Source: Rhodococcoides corynebacterioides NBRC 14404 (lineage in GTDB: Bacteria > Actinomycetota > Actinomycetes > Mycobacteriales > Mycobacteriaceae). Taken from it: DNA of 64,000 nucleotides. Every line of letters starts with the position of its first letter. Within the stretch, counting starts at the first letter, position 1. Of the stretch, positions 30,081 to 38,717 are shown one piece after another. Position numbers and translations under genes: made by a program. The notes under the pieces are model-generated. The model had not been told where the DNA came from. It did no database searches and saw only the letters and a program-made list of their open reading frames with translations. The stretch is from positions 372,001 through 436,000 of the forward strand of contig NZ_BCWV01000003.1 in the NCBI RefSeq assembly GCF_001894765.1, given 5' to 3'.

Positions 30081-31369
30081 GCGCTCACCGGAACCGGGCT
30101 CGCGAGGGCCGCGCCGACCTCGTCCGGTGCCGCCCGGCCCTCCGCGTGGTCGGATCCGTCGCCGAGAACCTTGCCGACCTCCTCGATCACGCGATCGAGG
30201 TGAACGGTGGTGTGGTCCGCCTGCACGCACAGGCGCAGGATGGCGCCGTCGTGCGGGACCGCCGGGAACATCGCGGCCGAGGCGAACACCCCGGCGTCCC
30301 AGAGGGTTCGCCATGTGTTGACCGTCTTCAGATCGTCCCGCACGTTGACGGCGACGATCGGGGACACCAGATCCGACCCGTCGGGCAAGGGGCTGGGCGC
30401 GCCGACGTCGACCCCCGCGGCCCGCAGCCCGTCGTGCAGGTACCGGGCGTTGGCCAGGGTGCGGCGGGATCGCTCGGCGCCCTCGTCCGTGCGCATCAGG
30501 CGGATCGCGGCGAGGGCGGCGCCCAGTGCGGCGGGCACCCCGGCCGTGGTGAACAGGAACGTCCGCGCATGGACGCGCATGGCATCGACGATGTCCTTGG
30601 ACCCCGCGACGAAGCCGCCCGACGAACCCAATCCCTTGGACAGGCACCCCATTCGAGCGTCGATGTCGTCCGCCGCACCGAACAGTCCGGCCGCACCGGT
30701 CAGGTCCGGCCCCATGACCGCGACACTGTGCGCCTCGTCGACGAACAGGGCGGCATCGTACTTCTCGCACACGGCCGCGATCTCGTCCAACGGTGCCAGG
30801 TCACCGTGCATCGAGTACAGCCCGTCGACGACCACCAGCACCACACCGGTGGAGCGAGAGAGCTTGTCCTCCAACAGGTCCACCCGGTTGTGCCGGAACG
30901 CACGGACCGTCGCCCGCGAGAGCCGGCAGGCGTCGTAGATGGACGCGTGGGCGGCCGAGTCCACCACGACGGTGTCCCCGACTCCGACCAGGGCACTGAT
31001 GCCGCCGAGGTTGGCCTGGTACCCGGTGGTGAACACCAGAGCCTGATCGGTGCCGTGCCAGTCGGCCAGCTCCTCCTCGAGCTCGGTGTGCAGCGTGATC
31101 GTGCCGTTGAGCAACCGACTCCCGGTGACGGTGGCACCGTAGCGCTCCAGTGCCGCCGCGGCGCCCGCACGCACCTCGGGATGATCGGCGAGGCCCAGAT
31201 AGTTGTTGGAGCCCATCATGATCACCGACCGGTTCTCGACGTCGACGACCGGCGCGTTGACCGACTTTATGACCCGGAAGAACGGGTTCTGATCGTGCTT
31301 GGTGAGCACCCGGTGCGCCCAGATGCGCTTGTCGTGCCGGATGCGATCGAGCAGAGCCTGTGAACTCAT
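30077..31369 (-). CDS. Alpha-oxoamine synthase family PLP enzyme (AONS/KBL/serine palmitoyltransferase-like)
   Basis: The 430-residue product belongs to the fold-type I oxoamine synthases, which condense an amino acid with an acyl-CoA by decarboxylative Claisen chemistry. Visible marks are SNNYLGLADHPEV, GSRLLNGT, HxELE, TGYQANLGGISAL, DSAAHASIYDACRLS, VDEAHSVAVMGP and the PLP-lysine block LSKGLGSSGG near residue 243. GSRLLNGT differs from typical biotin AONS and is closer to acyl-CoA:amino-acid enzymes of lipid or signal synthesis. No other biotin gene is nearby. It is coupled to a DUF2505 gene and is divergent from an acyl-CoA dehydrogenase-like gene. It probably makes an aminoketone lipid, but the substrates are unknown. 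ATG 31369. Confidence 0.8.
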   Translation of the reverse strand: MSSQALLDRIRHDKRIWAHRVLTKHDQNPFFRVIKSVNAPVVDVENRSVIMMGSNNYLGLADHPEVRAGAAAALERYGATVTGSRLLNGTITLHTELEEELADWHGTDQALVFTTGYQANLGGISALVGVGDTVVVDSAAHASIYDACRLSRATVRAFRHNRVDLLEDKLSRSTGVVLVVVDGLYSMHGDLAPLDEIAAVCEKYDAALFVDEAHSVAVMGPDLTGAAGLFGAADDIDARMGCLSKGLGSSGGFVAGSKDIVDAMRVHARTFLFTTAGVPAALGAALAAIRLMRTDEGAERSRRTLANARYLHDGLRAAGVDVGAPSPLPDGSDLVSPIVAVNVRDDLKTVNTWRTLWDAGVFASAAMFPAVPHDGAILRLCVQADHTTVHLDRVIEEVGKVLGDGSDHAEGRAAPDEVGAALASPVPVSA

Positions 31370-31755
31370 GTGTCACCCCGAACAGGTCGGTGGGAAGGTC
31401 CGGCGGAGCCCGCCGGCGCACTGGCGGCAGAGGTGGGTCGGCGTCGATTCGCACCGAGCGCCCCTGCCTCAACCGCTGTTGCGCTTACCGTTCCAGGTTA
31501 CGGAAGTCGTTGTGCCGGAACACGAGGAGACCGGTGTGACATGTGGTCAACAGTCGGTCCCGTGATTGGAGAAGCACCAGCGTCGGGCGACAGACCCCGT
31601 CGGTGGAGGGTGACGGGCCGATACTCCGAACGGTGCGCTCCGCCGTCGTGCCACGACCCGAGCCTCGCCTCCGCACCGACACCGCTCTGCACCGACACCG
31701 CCGGACGACGTAGCGGGAGGCCGCATTCCGGACATCTCCGACGAAAGGTCCCACA
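31370..31755. promoter_or_regulatory. Divergent intergenic region, oxoamine synthase / acyl-CoA dehydrogenase (386 bp)
   Basis: No gene is supported here. The region must drive the leftward oxoamine-synthase operon and the rightward acyl-CoA dehydrogenase gene. On the minus strand, TAACCT (plus-strand AGGTTA, 31495-31500) is a -10 candidate without a good -35. A weak interrupted inverted repeat CCGT...ACGG surrounds it. An AAAGG ribosome site precedes GTG 31756. I saw no clear operator. Confidence 0.4.
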
Positions 31756-32940
31756 GTGTCCATCACTGCCGAGGAACGGTCCACTTCCACCACCGGACCC
31801 ACTCACGAGCCCACCGCCTCCCGACTCGCGTCGCGCGAGCGCGCCACCCTGCGCCGTTATCTGCCGGCCCTGGCGGACTACCTCGAGGCGACGCCGCTCG
31901 CCGTCCTCGAGTCGCCGGGGCACGACGCGGTGGCGGTCTTCAAGGACGCCGGCGGCTGCGGTCTCATCGCCCCCGAGTCGCTCGGCGGACTGGGCGCGAG
32001 CGCCGTCGACGCCATGGACATCCATCGCGCCATCGGGGCGTCGTCGCCGTCACTGGCAGCCGCGGTGACCATGCACCACCTGTCGCTGGCCACCATCGTC
32101 GAGATCGCGAAGGCCGGGCCGGAGGAGGAACTCCCGCTCGTGGCCGGGCTCATCGAGCAGAAGGCCGTCATCGCCTCCGGTTTCGCCGAGGGGGTCGGTT
32201 CTACCCTCGTGCCGTCGGTCGACGCCTACTACGACGACGGCGACTACGTCATCAACGGCAGCAAGAAGCCCTGCAGCCTGTCGAAGTCCATGGACTTCCT
32301 CGCCGCCAGTGTCGCCACCCGCGAGAAGAAGGGGGGAAAGACGCGCAAGGCCGTCGCCCTCGTCCCGGCGACCATGCCCGGGGTGTCCGTGCGGCCGTTC
32401 TGGACGACCCCGATTCTCGCGGGCGCCGAGAGCGAGGAGGTGGTGCTCGAGGACGTTCGCATCCCGGTGGCGCTCACGATGATCGGTGCGCTCGACGATC
32501 CCGACGGGCAGCACGAGCTGACCGGGTTCCTGTGGTTCGGCATCCTGGCGTCCGCCGGCTACGTCGGGGCCGCGACGGCCCTGGTGGAGCGGCTCGTCGG
32601 CCACCCGAAGGTGAGCGACGGCGTCTACACCACCGCGGCGGCCGAACTCGAATCCGCCATGGCGGCACTCGAAGCGGTCGCCGCGGCCCTCGACCGCGGC
32701 GAGAAGGGTGCCGACATCTCGGCGCGACTGCTGTTCTGCCGCATCGCCCTCCGCGGCGCCCTGCGCCGGGCGGTCGACGCCGCCGTCACCGCACTGGGCG
32801 GCATCGCGTTCATCACCGACCCGGACATCGCGTACCTGCAGTCCGTGGTCTCGGCGTTCGCGTTCCACCCGCCGTCGATCCGGGAGACCGAGGCCTCGCT
32901 GGCCGCGTACCACCGCGGCGAGGCGTTCTCACTGGCCTGA
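31756..32940 (+). CDS. Acyl-CoA dehydrogenase family flavoprotein
   Basis: The product is 394 residues from GTG 31756 (CGAAAGG upstream). The order of segments follows the acyl-CoA dehydrogenase fold: an N-terminal helical domain (DAGGCGLIAPESLGGLG, SLAAAVTMHHLSLAT), a central beta domain (DDGDYVINGSKKPCSLS, ILAGAESEEVVLEDVRIPV) and a C-terminal four-helix domain ending LQSVVSAFAFHPPSIRETEASLAAYHRGEAF. The usual catalytic Glu position cannot be fixed by eye. Divergent members of this type act on unusual acyl-CoA or acyl-carrier substrates or as flavin monooxygenases. Divergent orientation to the oxoamine synthase suggests, without proving, a shared pathway. Confidence 0.8.
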   Translation: MSITAEERSTSTTGPTHEPTASRLASRERATLRRYLPALADYLEATPLAVLESPGHDAVAVFKDAGGCGLIAPESLGGLGASAVDAMDIHRAIGASSPSLAAAVTMHHLSLATIVEIAKAGPEEELPLVAGLIEQKAVIASGFAEGVGSTLVPSVDAYYDDGDYVINGSKKPCSLSKSMDFLAASVATREKKGGKTRKAVALVPATMPGVSVRPFWTTPILAGAESEEVVLEDVRIPVALTMIGALDDPDGQHELTGFLWFGILASAGYVGAATALVERLVGHPKVSDGVYTTAAAELESAMAALEAVAAALDRGEKGADISARLLFCRIALRGALRRAVDAAVTALGGIAFITDPDIAYLQSVVSAFAFHPPSIRETEASLAAYHRGEAFSLA

Positions 32941-32977
32941 TTCCGGCCTGACCCTGGCCCGACCCCTCCGAACGCGA

Positions 32978-33013
32978 ACAGCGGCCGCACCCCGAAAGGG
33001 ATGCGGCCGCTGT
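32978..33013 (-). terminator. Terminator hairpin after rplL
   Basis: A 12-bp GC-rich stem (32978-32989 with 33002-33013), extended by CCC/GGG with a one-base bulge and closed by a short A-rich loop, lies 20 bp beyond the rplL stop. It sits between convergent rplL and the acyl-CoA dehydrogenase gene and could serve both. Confidence 0.75.
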
Positions 33014-33033
33014 CGGTTCGCGGGGAACTCAGA

Positions 33034-33423
33034 TCACTTGAGGGAGATCTTCGCGCCGGCAGCCTCGAGCTTCTCCTTGGCGGCGTCGGCGGCAGCCTTG
33101 TCGACCTTCTCCAGGATCGCCTTCGGGGCGCTCTCGACGAGGTCCTTGGCTTCCTTCAGGCCCAGGCCGGAGACGACCTCGCGGACGACCTTGATGACCT
33201 GGATCTTCTTGTCGCCGGCCGAGTCGAGGACGACGTCGAACTCGTCCTGCTCCTCGGCAGCCTCGGCGCCACCGGCAGCCGGGGCACCGGCAGCGGCAAC
33301 GGCGACCGGGGCAGCGGCGGTGACCTCGAAGGTCTCCTCGAATGCCTTCACGAACTCGCTGAGCTCGAGGAGGGTGAGCTCCTTGAACTGGTCGAGCAAT
33401 TCTTCGGTGCTGAGCTTCGCCAT
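33034..33423 (-). CDS. rplL: 50S ribosomal protein L7/L12
   Basis: The product is 129 residues from ATG 33423. The N-terminal dimerisation domain ([20 protein letters not shown]) is followed by an Ala/Gly/Pro-rich hinge at about residues 37-55. The C-terminal factor-binding domain ([38 protein letters not shown]) recruits elongation and initiation factors to the ribosomal stalk. It follows rplJ after 124 bp and is closed by a terminator hairpin. Longer frames upstream of ATG 33423 lack similarity. Confidence 0.98.
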   Translation of the reverse strand: MAKLSTEELLDQFKELTLLELSEFVKAFEETFEVTAAAPVAVAAAGAPAAGGAEAAEEQDEFDVVLDSAGDKKIQVIKVVREVVSGLGLKEAKDLVESAPKAILEKVDKAAADAAKEKLEAAGAKISLK

Positions 33424-33547
33424 TGGGGGCGTCCTTCCGTGATGCCCGCCGCCGTGAGCGACGGGAAGTTGCTGTCGCCGATCCGGGGACAGGGTGGTGG
33501 CGTGCGGGCGAACCCGCACAGGGGGTGCTGCAGTCCTTGCGGATCAG

Positions 33548-34117
33548 CTACTCGGCGGCTGCGGCTTCCGGCTCCGCGGCAGTGGCTGCCGGGGCGCCTT
33601 CCTCTGCGGCCCTCTTCTCCTGCAGCGCAGCCGCGAGACGCGCGACCTGCGAGGCGGGAGCGTTGAACAGTCCGGCAGCCTTCGACAGGTTGCCCTTCAT
33701 CGCGCCGGCCAGCTTGGCCAGCAGAACCTCACGCGACTCGAGGTCCGCGATGCGGTTGACCTCGTCCACGGACAGCGCACGGCCGTCCATGTAGCCGCCC
33801 TTGATCACGAGCGCCTTGTTGTCCTTGGCGAACTGCTTGATCGCCTTGGCGGCGTCGACGGGCTCGCCCTCGATGAACGCGATCGCCGTCGGTCCGACGA
33901 ACAGATCGTCGAGACCTTCGATGCCCGCATCCGCAGCGGCCCGCTTGACCAGGGTGTTCTTGGCGACGGAGTACGTGGCCCCGGCACCGAGCGCCCGACG
34001 CAGTTCGGTCAGACGAGTGACCGACAGACCACGGTATTCCGTGACCACGGCCGCCGTCGCGCCCTTGAACTGCTCGGAGATCTCCGACACCGCGGTGACC
34101 TTCTCTGCTTTCGCCAT
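33548..34117 (-). CDS. rplJ: 50S ribosomal protein L10
   Basis: The product is 189 residues from ATG 34117, with AGGAGG 7 nt upstream. The conserved N-terminal domain ([27 protein letters not shown]) binds 23S rRNA, and the C-terminal helix holds L7/L12 dimers. The last 20 residues are an Ala/Glu-rich tail. In bacteria, L10 with L12 represses its own mRNA by binding the leader, and the leader here contains structured elements (34189-34277). It is separated from rplA by a 65-residue gene and two plus-strand hydrolases. Confidence 0.98.
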   Translation of the reverse strand: MAKAEKVTAVSEISEQFKGATAAVVTEYRGLSVTRLTELRRALGAGATYSVAKNTLVKRAAADAGIEGLDDLFVGPTAIAFIEGEPVDAAKAIKQFAKDNKALVIKGGYMDGRALSVDEVNRIADLESREVLLAKLAGAMKGNLSKAAGLFNAPASQVARLAAALQEKRAAEEGAPAATAAEPEAAAAE

Positions 34118-34188
34118 ACTTCGCCTCCTCTCTTTCGCTCTCGTGTCGATCCCTCGGCGAGAGGCGAAGCCGGCCCGGAGACGAGAAA

Positions 34189-34216
34189 CGCCCCGGACGC
34201 AGAAGCGTTCGGGGCG
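34189..34216 (-). terminator. Attenuator-like hairpin in the rplJ leader
   Basis: A 12-bp stem with a single mismatch (34189-34200 with 34205-34216, 4-nt loop) lies about 70 nt before rplJ. On the transcribed strand it is followed directly by a U-rich TTTCTCGTCT stretch. This has the form of an intrinsic terminator inside a ribosomal-protein leader. Confidence 0.55.
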
Positions 34217-34242
34217 CACGACGGTGAGCGAACGACCTCTCT

Positions 34243-34277
34243 GAGGAGATCGACACGCTGCTCGGGCCTCGATCCTC
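34243..34277 (-). ncRNA. Possible L10 leader element
   Basis: On the minus strand, GAGGA and TCGA segments pair across a 15-nt loop (34243-34253 with 34269-34277), leaving a two-base GA/TC bulge. Position in the leader and bulged stem are compatible with the L10-binding leader known in many bacteria, but the consensus kink-turn was not verified by covariance. Confidence 0.35.
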
Positions 34278-34395
34278 CTGCGTGGGCCGCCGACTCGCGA
34301 GGGGTCGGACCTTCGATCACGCCCGGTGCGGGCGCGACGACCAACGGTCTTGGGTGGAACGGGTGAAGCATGTGGCTGCTTGCGCAGACCGGTCG

Positions 34396-34425
34396 AGTGT
34401 AGGCGGTGGCGCGCCGAGAAAGCAA
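34396..34425 (-). promoter_or_regulatory. rplJL promoter candidate
   Basis: On the minus strand, TTGCTT (34420-34425) and TACACT (34396-34401) are spaced 18 bp. The predicted start near 34389 gives a leader of about 270 nt upstream of rplJ. The element overlaps nothing else and lies 40 bp before the divergent small gene. Confidence 0.5.
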
Positions 34426-34464
34426 AACGGTTACCGAGCCCCCGGTTCGGGAACAGAACCCACC

Positions 34465-34662
34465 ATGGCCAACTATCGCGTACTCGACCCGACCGGTTCC
34501 GTCGTCGCCACCAAGGAGATCGCCGACTCGACCGACGCCCACAGCTGGTTCAAGGAGAGCAAGTCCGACGACGCCGAGCTCGGCTGGCGCCTCGAGGTCG
34601 AGCACGACGGCGAGTGGGCCTTCTTCAGCGACAGCGAGGGCACGCCCGAGGGCGGCAAGTAG
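34465..34662 (+). CDS. Small conserved-looking protein, unknown function (65 aa)
   Basis: The product is a 65-residue acidic protein from ATG 34465 ([19 protein letters not shown]...EGTPEGGK). It has alternating beta-strand-like stretches, two Trp-containing segments ([28 protein letters not shown]) and a flexible Gly-rich end. Codon use and a following terminator hairpin (34697-34727) show an independently transcribed gene. The frame continues 5' to 34282 but that part has no protein-like character. I do not recognise a named family. It sits between the rplJL and rplKA transcripts, divergent from rplJ. Confidence 0.65.
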   Translation: MANYRVLDPTGSVVATKEIADSTDAHSWFKESKSDDAELGWRLEVEHDGEWAFFSDSEGTPEGGK

Positions 34663-34696
34663 ACCGGCCCACCCCGATCGACACCACCGACGACCG

Positions 34697-34727
34697 CGCC
34701 GTTCGTGGCACATGCCCACGAACGGCG
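34697..34727 (+). terminator. Hairpin terminator after the 65-aa gene
   Basis: A perfect 12-bp stem (34697-34708 with 34716-34727, 7-nt loop), extended by ACGA/TCGT around a bulge, follows the small gene by 34 bp. The in-frame ATG at 34712 lies in its loop, which argues against that codon as the start of the next gene. Confidence 0.65.
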
Positions 34728-34804
34728 TCGTCGTGCTGTCCGCGGCGACGACGTTCGCGCGTTGCGACGACGTGCGCACCGCCCTCGAGGTTGACTCGTC
34801 CATC

Positions 34805-36784
34805 ATGACCGCCGCCGAACGCACGACCGCCGCCGCGCACCCGCTGGTGCGTCCCGGCGCGCTCGGCCGTCCCCGGCGGGACCCGACCGGCGGCGAGGAC
34901 GGTCGCGCCTGGGCCGACCTGGTCGAGTCCACCCCCGAGTTCCCCGACGTGCACATCCGCCGCGCCGTGCCGATCCCGGTGAGCGACGGAACCGTGCTCC
35001 GTGCCGTGGTGATCTCCCCCGCGGGCGACGACGGCCGTCGCGCGTCGTACCGCTTCCCCGTCGTCCTCAACGTCACGCCGTACAACTCGCTCCTGCTCGA
35101 TCTGATCGACCGGCTGCTCGAGGCCCCCGTGTTGGGTCGGACCCTTCGGTCGGTCTCCGCGTCGATCGACTTCTCCGGCACCCCGCTCGAGGGCGTCACC
35201 GAGATCACGCGGGTGATCGCCGGCGGGGCCGCCGACCTCCTGACGATCAACCGCCATCTGGTGCGCAGCGGATACGTGCAGGTCATCGTCGACGCCCGTG
35301 GAACCGGCCAGTCCGCCGGCGTATGGGACACCCTGGGGCCGCGCGAGCAGCTCGACACCCTCGACGTGCTGCGCTGGGTTCGCGAGCAGGACTGGTGCGA
35401 CGGGCACGTGGGCATGGCCGGCATCTCCTACTCCGCCATCAACTCCCTGCAGGCGGCGGGTGCGCAGGACGGACCCGACGCGGTGTTCGCGGTGGAGGGC
35501 TCCGAGGACATCGTCCGGGAGATCTTCGCGACGGGCGGGGCACCGTCGGTGTTCATCCCCCTCTGGCTGGCCACGGTGAACGCCCTCAAGTGGGCCCCCA
35601 CCCCGCACCTCGGCACCGGGATTCCCCGCTGGCTGGTCGATCGACTGCGCAGCCCCGCCACGAACGTCGGGAACCTCGTGCGCGGCTTTCTCACCGGGTC
35701 GGACCCGCGGATCTACGACGACCCCAGCTTCGACACCATCGACCCCACCATCGAATCGATCGACGTCCCGACGTTCCTCTACGGCTGTTGGCACGACATC
35801 TTCGGTGGGGCGGCGCCGGACATGTACAACCGACTCACCCTCGAGCGCGGTCGCAAGCAGCTCCTCGTCGGGGACGGGTATCACGGCAATCCCGGCATCG
35901 GCTTCGGCGAGCCCGGCTTCCCGCCGCGTCTCGACGTGCTCGAACGCGCCTGGTTCGACCGGTGGCTGCGCGGCATCGACAACGGCATCGACCGCTACGG
36001 TCCCGTCACCCTCCGGCAGCAGGGTGGCGGGTGGGAGGCCCACGGCCGCTTCCCCGCGCCCAAGGCCGTCCCGCGTCGGCTGTATCTGACCGCCGACGCG
36101 TCGGGCACCGCCGGACACGCCCGCACCGACGGGTCGCTGACCTCCGAGCCCCCGTTCCGCTCCGCGTCGCTGCGGGTGGCACCCGGATGGCGGGCCACGA
36201 TCTCCCGCGACACGACGCAGGTGCTCGCCGGCGTGCCCGCGGTGTTCGGCGGCGGCTTCACCTACGACAACCGGTTCGCCGAGCGCGACGCGCTCACGTT
36301 CACCACCCCGCCCTGCGGGGCCTCGGTGGTGCTGTCCGGGCCGGCGAACCTGCACGTCACCACGGTCGCGTTCGCGCGCGAGGCGTTCTGGGCGGTGATG
36401 GTGTGCGACGTCGACCCCGACGGGCGGTCGACGGTGCTCACCAACGGTGCGCTCCTCGCGACCCGGCGGGCGATCGACGACGACAAGAGCGTGCGGACCG
36501 ACGACGGCGACTACCTCGTCGCACACCACCCGCTGACGCGCGAGTCGCTGCTGCCCGTGGTTCCCGGCGAGGTCACCGTGCTCGACATCGAACTACTCTC
36601 GACCGAGGCGGTCCTGCACCCCGGTCACCGCCTCCGGATCGATCTGTTCGCCGCCGACGCGCCGCGGTACGTCCCGATCCTGCCGGACCGCCTGCGGACC
36701 CGCTGGCGCGCCCAGGACGTCGTCGTCGATCCGGCGAACCCCAGTTTCGTCACGCTGCCGGTGCTCGGTGAGCCCGGCTGGTAG
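34805..36784 (+). CDS. CocE/NonD family hydrolase (X-Pro dipeptidyl-peptidase-like)
   Basis: The product is 659 residues from ATG 34805; earlier in-frame ATGs fall in a terminator hairpin or lack a ribosome site. An alpha/beta-hydrolase domain shows VVLNVTPYN (oxyanion Tyr), VIVDARGTGQSAG, the nucleophile GISYSA (Ser near residue 207), Asp in CWHDIFGG and His in GYHGN. A C-terminal jelly-roll domain (about residues 430-650; VLSGPANLHV, LDIELLSTEAVLHPGHRLRIDLF) is diagnostic of CocE-like esterases and X-Pro peptidases. The substrate is an ester or acyl compound, unspecified. The alpha/beta hydrolase downstream starts 8 bp later, so they form an operon. Confidence 0.88.
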   Translation: MTAAERTTAAAHPLVRPGALGRPRRDPTGGEDGRAWADLVESTPEFPDVHIRRAVPIPVSDGTVLRAVVISPAGDDGRRASYRFPVVLNVTPYNSLLLDLIDRLLEAPVLGRTLRSVSASIDFSGTPLEGVTEITRVIAGGAADLLTINRHLVRSGYVQVIVDARGTGQSAGVWDTLGPREQLDTLDVLRWVREQDWCDGHVGMAGISYSAINSLQAAGAQDGPDAVFAVEGSEDIVREIFATGGAPSVFIPLWLATVNALKWAPTPHLGTGIPRWLVDRLRSPATNVGNLVRGFLTGSDPRIYDDPSFDTIDPTIESIDVPTFLYGCWHDIFGGAAPDMYNRLTLERGRKQLLVGDGYHGNPGIGFGEPGFPPRLDVLERAWFDRWLRGIDNGIDRYGPVTLRQQGGGWEAHGRFPAPKAVPRRLYLTADASGTAGHARTDGSLTSEPPFRSASLRVAPGWRATISRDTTQVLAGVPAVFGGGFTYDNRFAERDALTFTTPPCGASVVLSGPANLHVTTVAFAREAFWAVMVCDVDPDGRSTVLTNGALLATRRAIDDDKSVRTDDGDYLVAHHPLTRESLLPVVPGEVTVLDIELLSTEAVLHPGHRLRIDLFAADAPRYVPILPDRLRTRWRAQDVVVDPANPSFVTLPVLGEPGW

Positions 36785-36792
36785 GAGGACAC

Positions 36793-37755
36793 ATGCACGA
36801 GGCACGCACGGGACAGCCCGACCGAGACGCACGGGAGGCCGACTCCGACCTCGAGATCCGGCGGGGCACCGCGCCCGTCGGTCGGGGCGTCGAGATCGCC
36901 TACGAGGACATGGGTGATGTGGACGCGCCGCCGGTCCTGCTCGTGATGGGCCTCGGGTGTCAGCTGCTGACGTGGTCGATGCCGTTCTGCCGCCGTCTGC
37001 TCGACGCCGGCCACCGCGTCATCCGGTTCGACAACCGCGACATCGGCCTGTCGACGAAGATGACCGGCGCGCGGGTGACCGGCAACGTGCTGCTGCGCCT
37101 CGTGCGCCACGAATTGGGACAGCCGAGCTCGGTGCCGTACACGATCGTCGACATGGCCGACGACACGATCGGGCTCATGGATCACCTGGGGCTCGACCGC
37201 GCGCACATCGTCGGCGCCTCGATGGGCGGCATGATCACGCAGGTCGCCGCCGGTGCGCATCCCGAGCGGTTCGAGAGCGTCACCATCATCTTCTCCAGCA
37301 CCAACCAGCCGTTCCTGCGTCCGCCGGACCTGCGCGCGCTCGCGCCGCTGCTGAAGCCGCCGCCGAAGAACGCCACCCGCGAGCAGATCGTCGAGCACCA
37401 GGCGACGACGTTCCAGACGATCGGCGGCAAGCAGTACGCCACCACGTGGGAGGAGCGGATCGCCGACGCCACCGCCGCCTACGACCGCAGCTACCACCCC
37501 GCCGGCATCGTCCGGCAGTTCGCGGCCATCACCGGCACCGGCAGCCTGCTGCGGTACACCCGCCGCATCACCGCCCCGACCGCCGTGATCCACGGCACCG
37601 CCGACCCGCTGGTCCCGCCGATGTGCGGCAAGGCCGTGGCCAAGGCGATCCCCGGCGCCCGGCTCACCCTGCTCGACGGCATGGGCCACGACATCCCCAA
37701 CGAGCTGCTCGACGAGGTCATCGGCGCCATCACCGACGTGATCGCGCGCGCCTGA
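36793..37755 (+). CDS. Alpha/beta-fold hydrolase
   Basis: The 320-residue product has the complete catalytic machinery. The oxyanion region is LLVMGLGCQLLTWSMPF, with the RFDNRDIGLSTK strand after it. The nucleophile is in GASMGGM (Ser about residue 143), Asp in HGTADPLVPP and His in GMGHDIPNELL. The family contains esterases and lactonases, and the GLGCQ...FDNRDIGLST pattern is common in actinobacterial hydrolases annotated only generally. ATG 36793 has GGAGGAC directly upstream and follows the CocE-like gene by 8 bp. The substrate is unknown. Confidence 0.88.
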   Translation: MHEARTGQPDRDAREADSDLEIRRGTAPVGRGVEIAYEDMGDVDAPPVLLVMGLGCQLLTWSMPFCRRLLDAGHRVIRFDNRDIGLSTKMTGARVTGNVLLRLVRHELGQPSSVPYTIVDMADDTIGLMDHLGLDRAHIVGASMGGMITQVAAGAHPERFESVTIIFSSTNQPFLRPPDLRALAPLLKPPPKNATREQIVEHQATTFQTIGGKQYATTWEERIADATAAYDRSYHPAGIVRQFAAITGTGSLLRYTRRITAPTAVIHGTADPLVPPMCGKAVAKAIPGARLTLLDGMGHDIPNELLDEVIGAITDVIARA

Positions 37756-37870
37756 CGGCCCCGGCACCTGCCTCGGTGCACACGGGTCGCGCCGAACGCC
37801 GGGATCCCGCCGAGTCGTCGGACTTCTGCGCACTGGCGCAGGTACGGGCCGACTCCCGCGCACCCCGAAC

Positions 37871-37913
37871 ACGACGAAGGCCGGCACCCACACGGGGTGC
37901 CGGCCTTCGTCGT
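37871..37913. terminator. Bidirectional terminator between rplA and the hydrolase operon
   Basis: A perfect 19-bp inverted repeat (37871-37889 with 37895-37913) with a 5-nt loop lies 11 bp beyond the rplA stop and about 115 bp after the convergent hydrolase stop. It is the strongest hairpin I saw in the window and can serve both transcripts. Confidence 0.85.
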
Positions 37914-37924
37914 GTCCACGCTGA

Positions 37925-38644
37925 TCAGGCGGTCGCGTCGTCCTCGAGGAGGTTGCGGGTCCGGTTCGGATCCACCGGGATGCCCGGTCCGGTGGTGGTC
38001 GAGACCGTGACCTTCTTGACGTACCGGCCCTTGGCCGACGACGGCTTCGCACGCAGGATCTCGTCGAGCGCCGCGCCGTAGTTCTCCACCAGCTTGGCAT
38101 CGTCGAACGAGGCCTTGCCGATGACGAAGTGCAGGTTGGCCTGCTTGTCGACGCGGAAGTTGATCTTGCCGCCCTTGATGTCGTTGACGGCCTTGGTCAC
38201 GTCGGTGGTGACGGTGCCCGTCTTCGGGTTCGGCATCAGGCCACGCGGTCCGAGAACGCGGGCGATGCGGCCGACCTTGGCCATCTGATCGGGGGTGGCG
38301 ATCGCGGCGTCGAACTCGAGCCATCCGCCCTGGATGCGCTCGATCAGGTCCTCGGCTCCGACCTCGTCGGCTCCGGCTGCGGCGGCCTCGTCGGCCTTCG
38401 CGCCGGCCGCGAACACGATGACGCGGGCGGTCTTACCGGTGCCGTGGGGCAGGTTGACCGTGCCGCGAACCATCTGGTCCGCCTTGCGGGGGTCGACACC
38501 GAGGCGCACGGCGACCTCGACGGTGGCGTCGAACTTGCTCGACGCGGTGTCCTTGGCCAGCTTCGCCGCCGCGAGGGGCGAGTAGAGCTGGTCGGAATCG
38601 ATCTTCGCTGCGGCGGCCTCGTAGGCCTTGCTGCGCTTTGCCAT
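37925..38644 (-). CDS. rplA: 50S ribosomal protein L1
   Basis: The product is 239 residues from ATG 38644. Conserved L1 blocks are present: [54 protein letters not shown] and the C-terminal [12 protein letters not shown]1 binds 23S rRNA at the mobile stalk and represses its operon by binding the mRNA. It follows rplK by 73 bp and is the last gene before a strong terminator. Confidence 0.98.
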   Translation of the reverse strand: MAKRSKAYEAAAAKIDSDQLYSPLAAAKLAKDTASSKFDATVEVAVRLGVDPRKADQMVRGTVNLPHGTGKTARVIVFAAGAKADEAAAAGADEVGAEDLIERIQGGWLEFDAAIATPDQMAKVGRIARVLGPRGLMPNPKTGTVTTDVTKAVNDIKGGKINFRVDKQANLHFVIGKASFDDAKLVENYGAALDEILRAKPSSAKGRYVKKVTVSTTTGPGIPVDPNRTRNLLEDDATA

Positions 38645-38717
38645 GGTGAATCCGTTCGTTCGTTCGGAGTGTGGTGACGAGCCTGGCCGGCTCTCCCACG
38701 GGACGTGCTGGGGGTGA

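Larger units (their letters stand above)
34118..34464 (-). promoter_or_regulatory. rplJL promoter and leader region (347 bp)
   Basis: No protein gene is supported. On the minus strand it carries a promoter (34396-34425), a leader of about 270 nt, a stem with a GA bulge at 34243-34277, and an attenuator-like hairpin at 34189-34216. The divergent 65-residue gene begins at its far end. Confidence 0.6.

Noticed and set aside
29640..31370. Biotin gene cluster based on the AONS-like enzyme
   Set aside because: No bioA, bioB, bioD or carboxylase gene lies nearby, and the sequence signature GSRLLNGT is not the usual biotin type.
34712..34804. Start of the CocE-like protein at ATG 34712
   Set aside because: That ATG lies in the loop of the hairpin that ends the previous gene and has no ribosome site; ATG 34805 is preferred.
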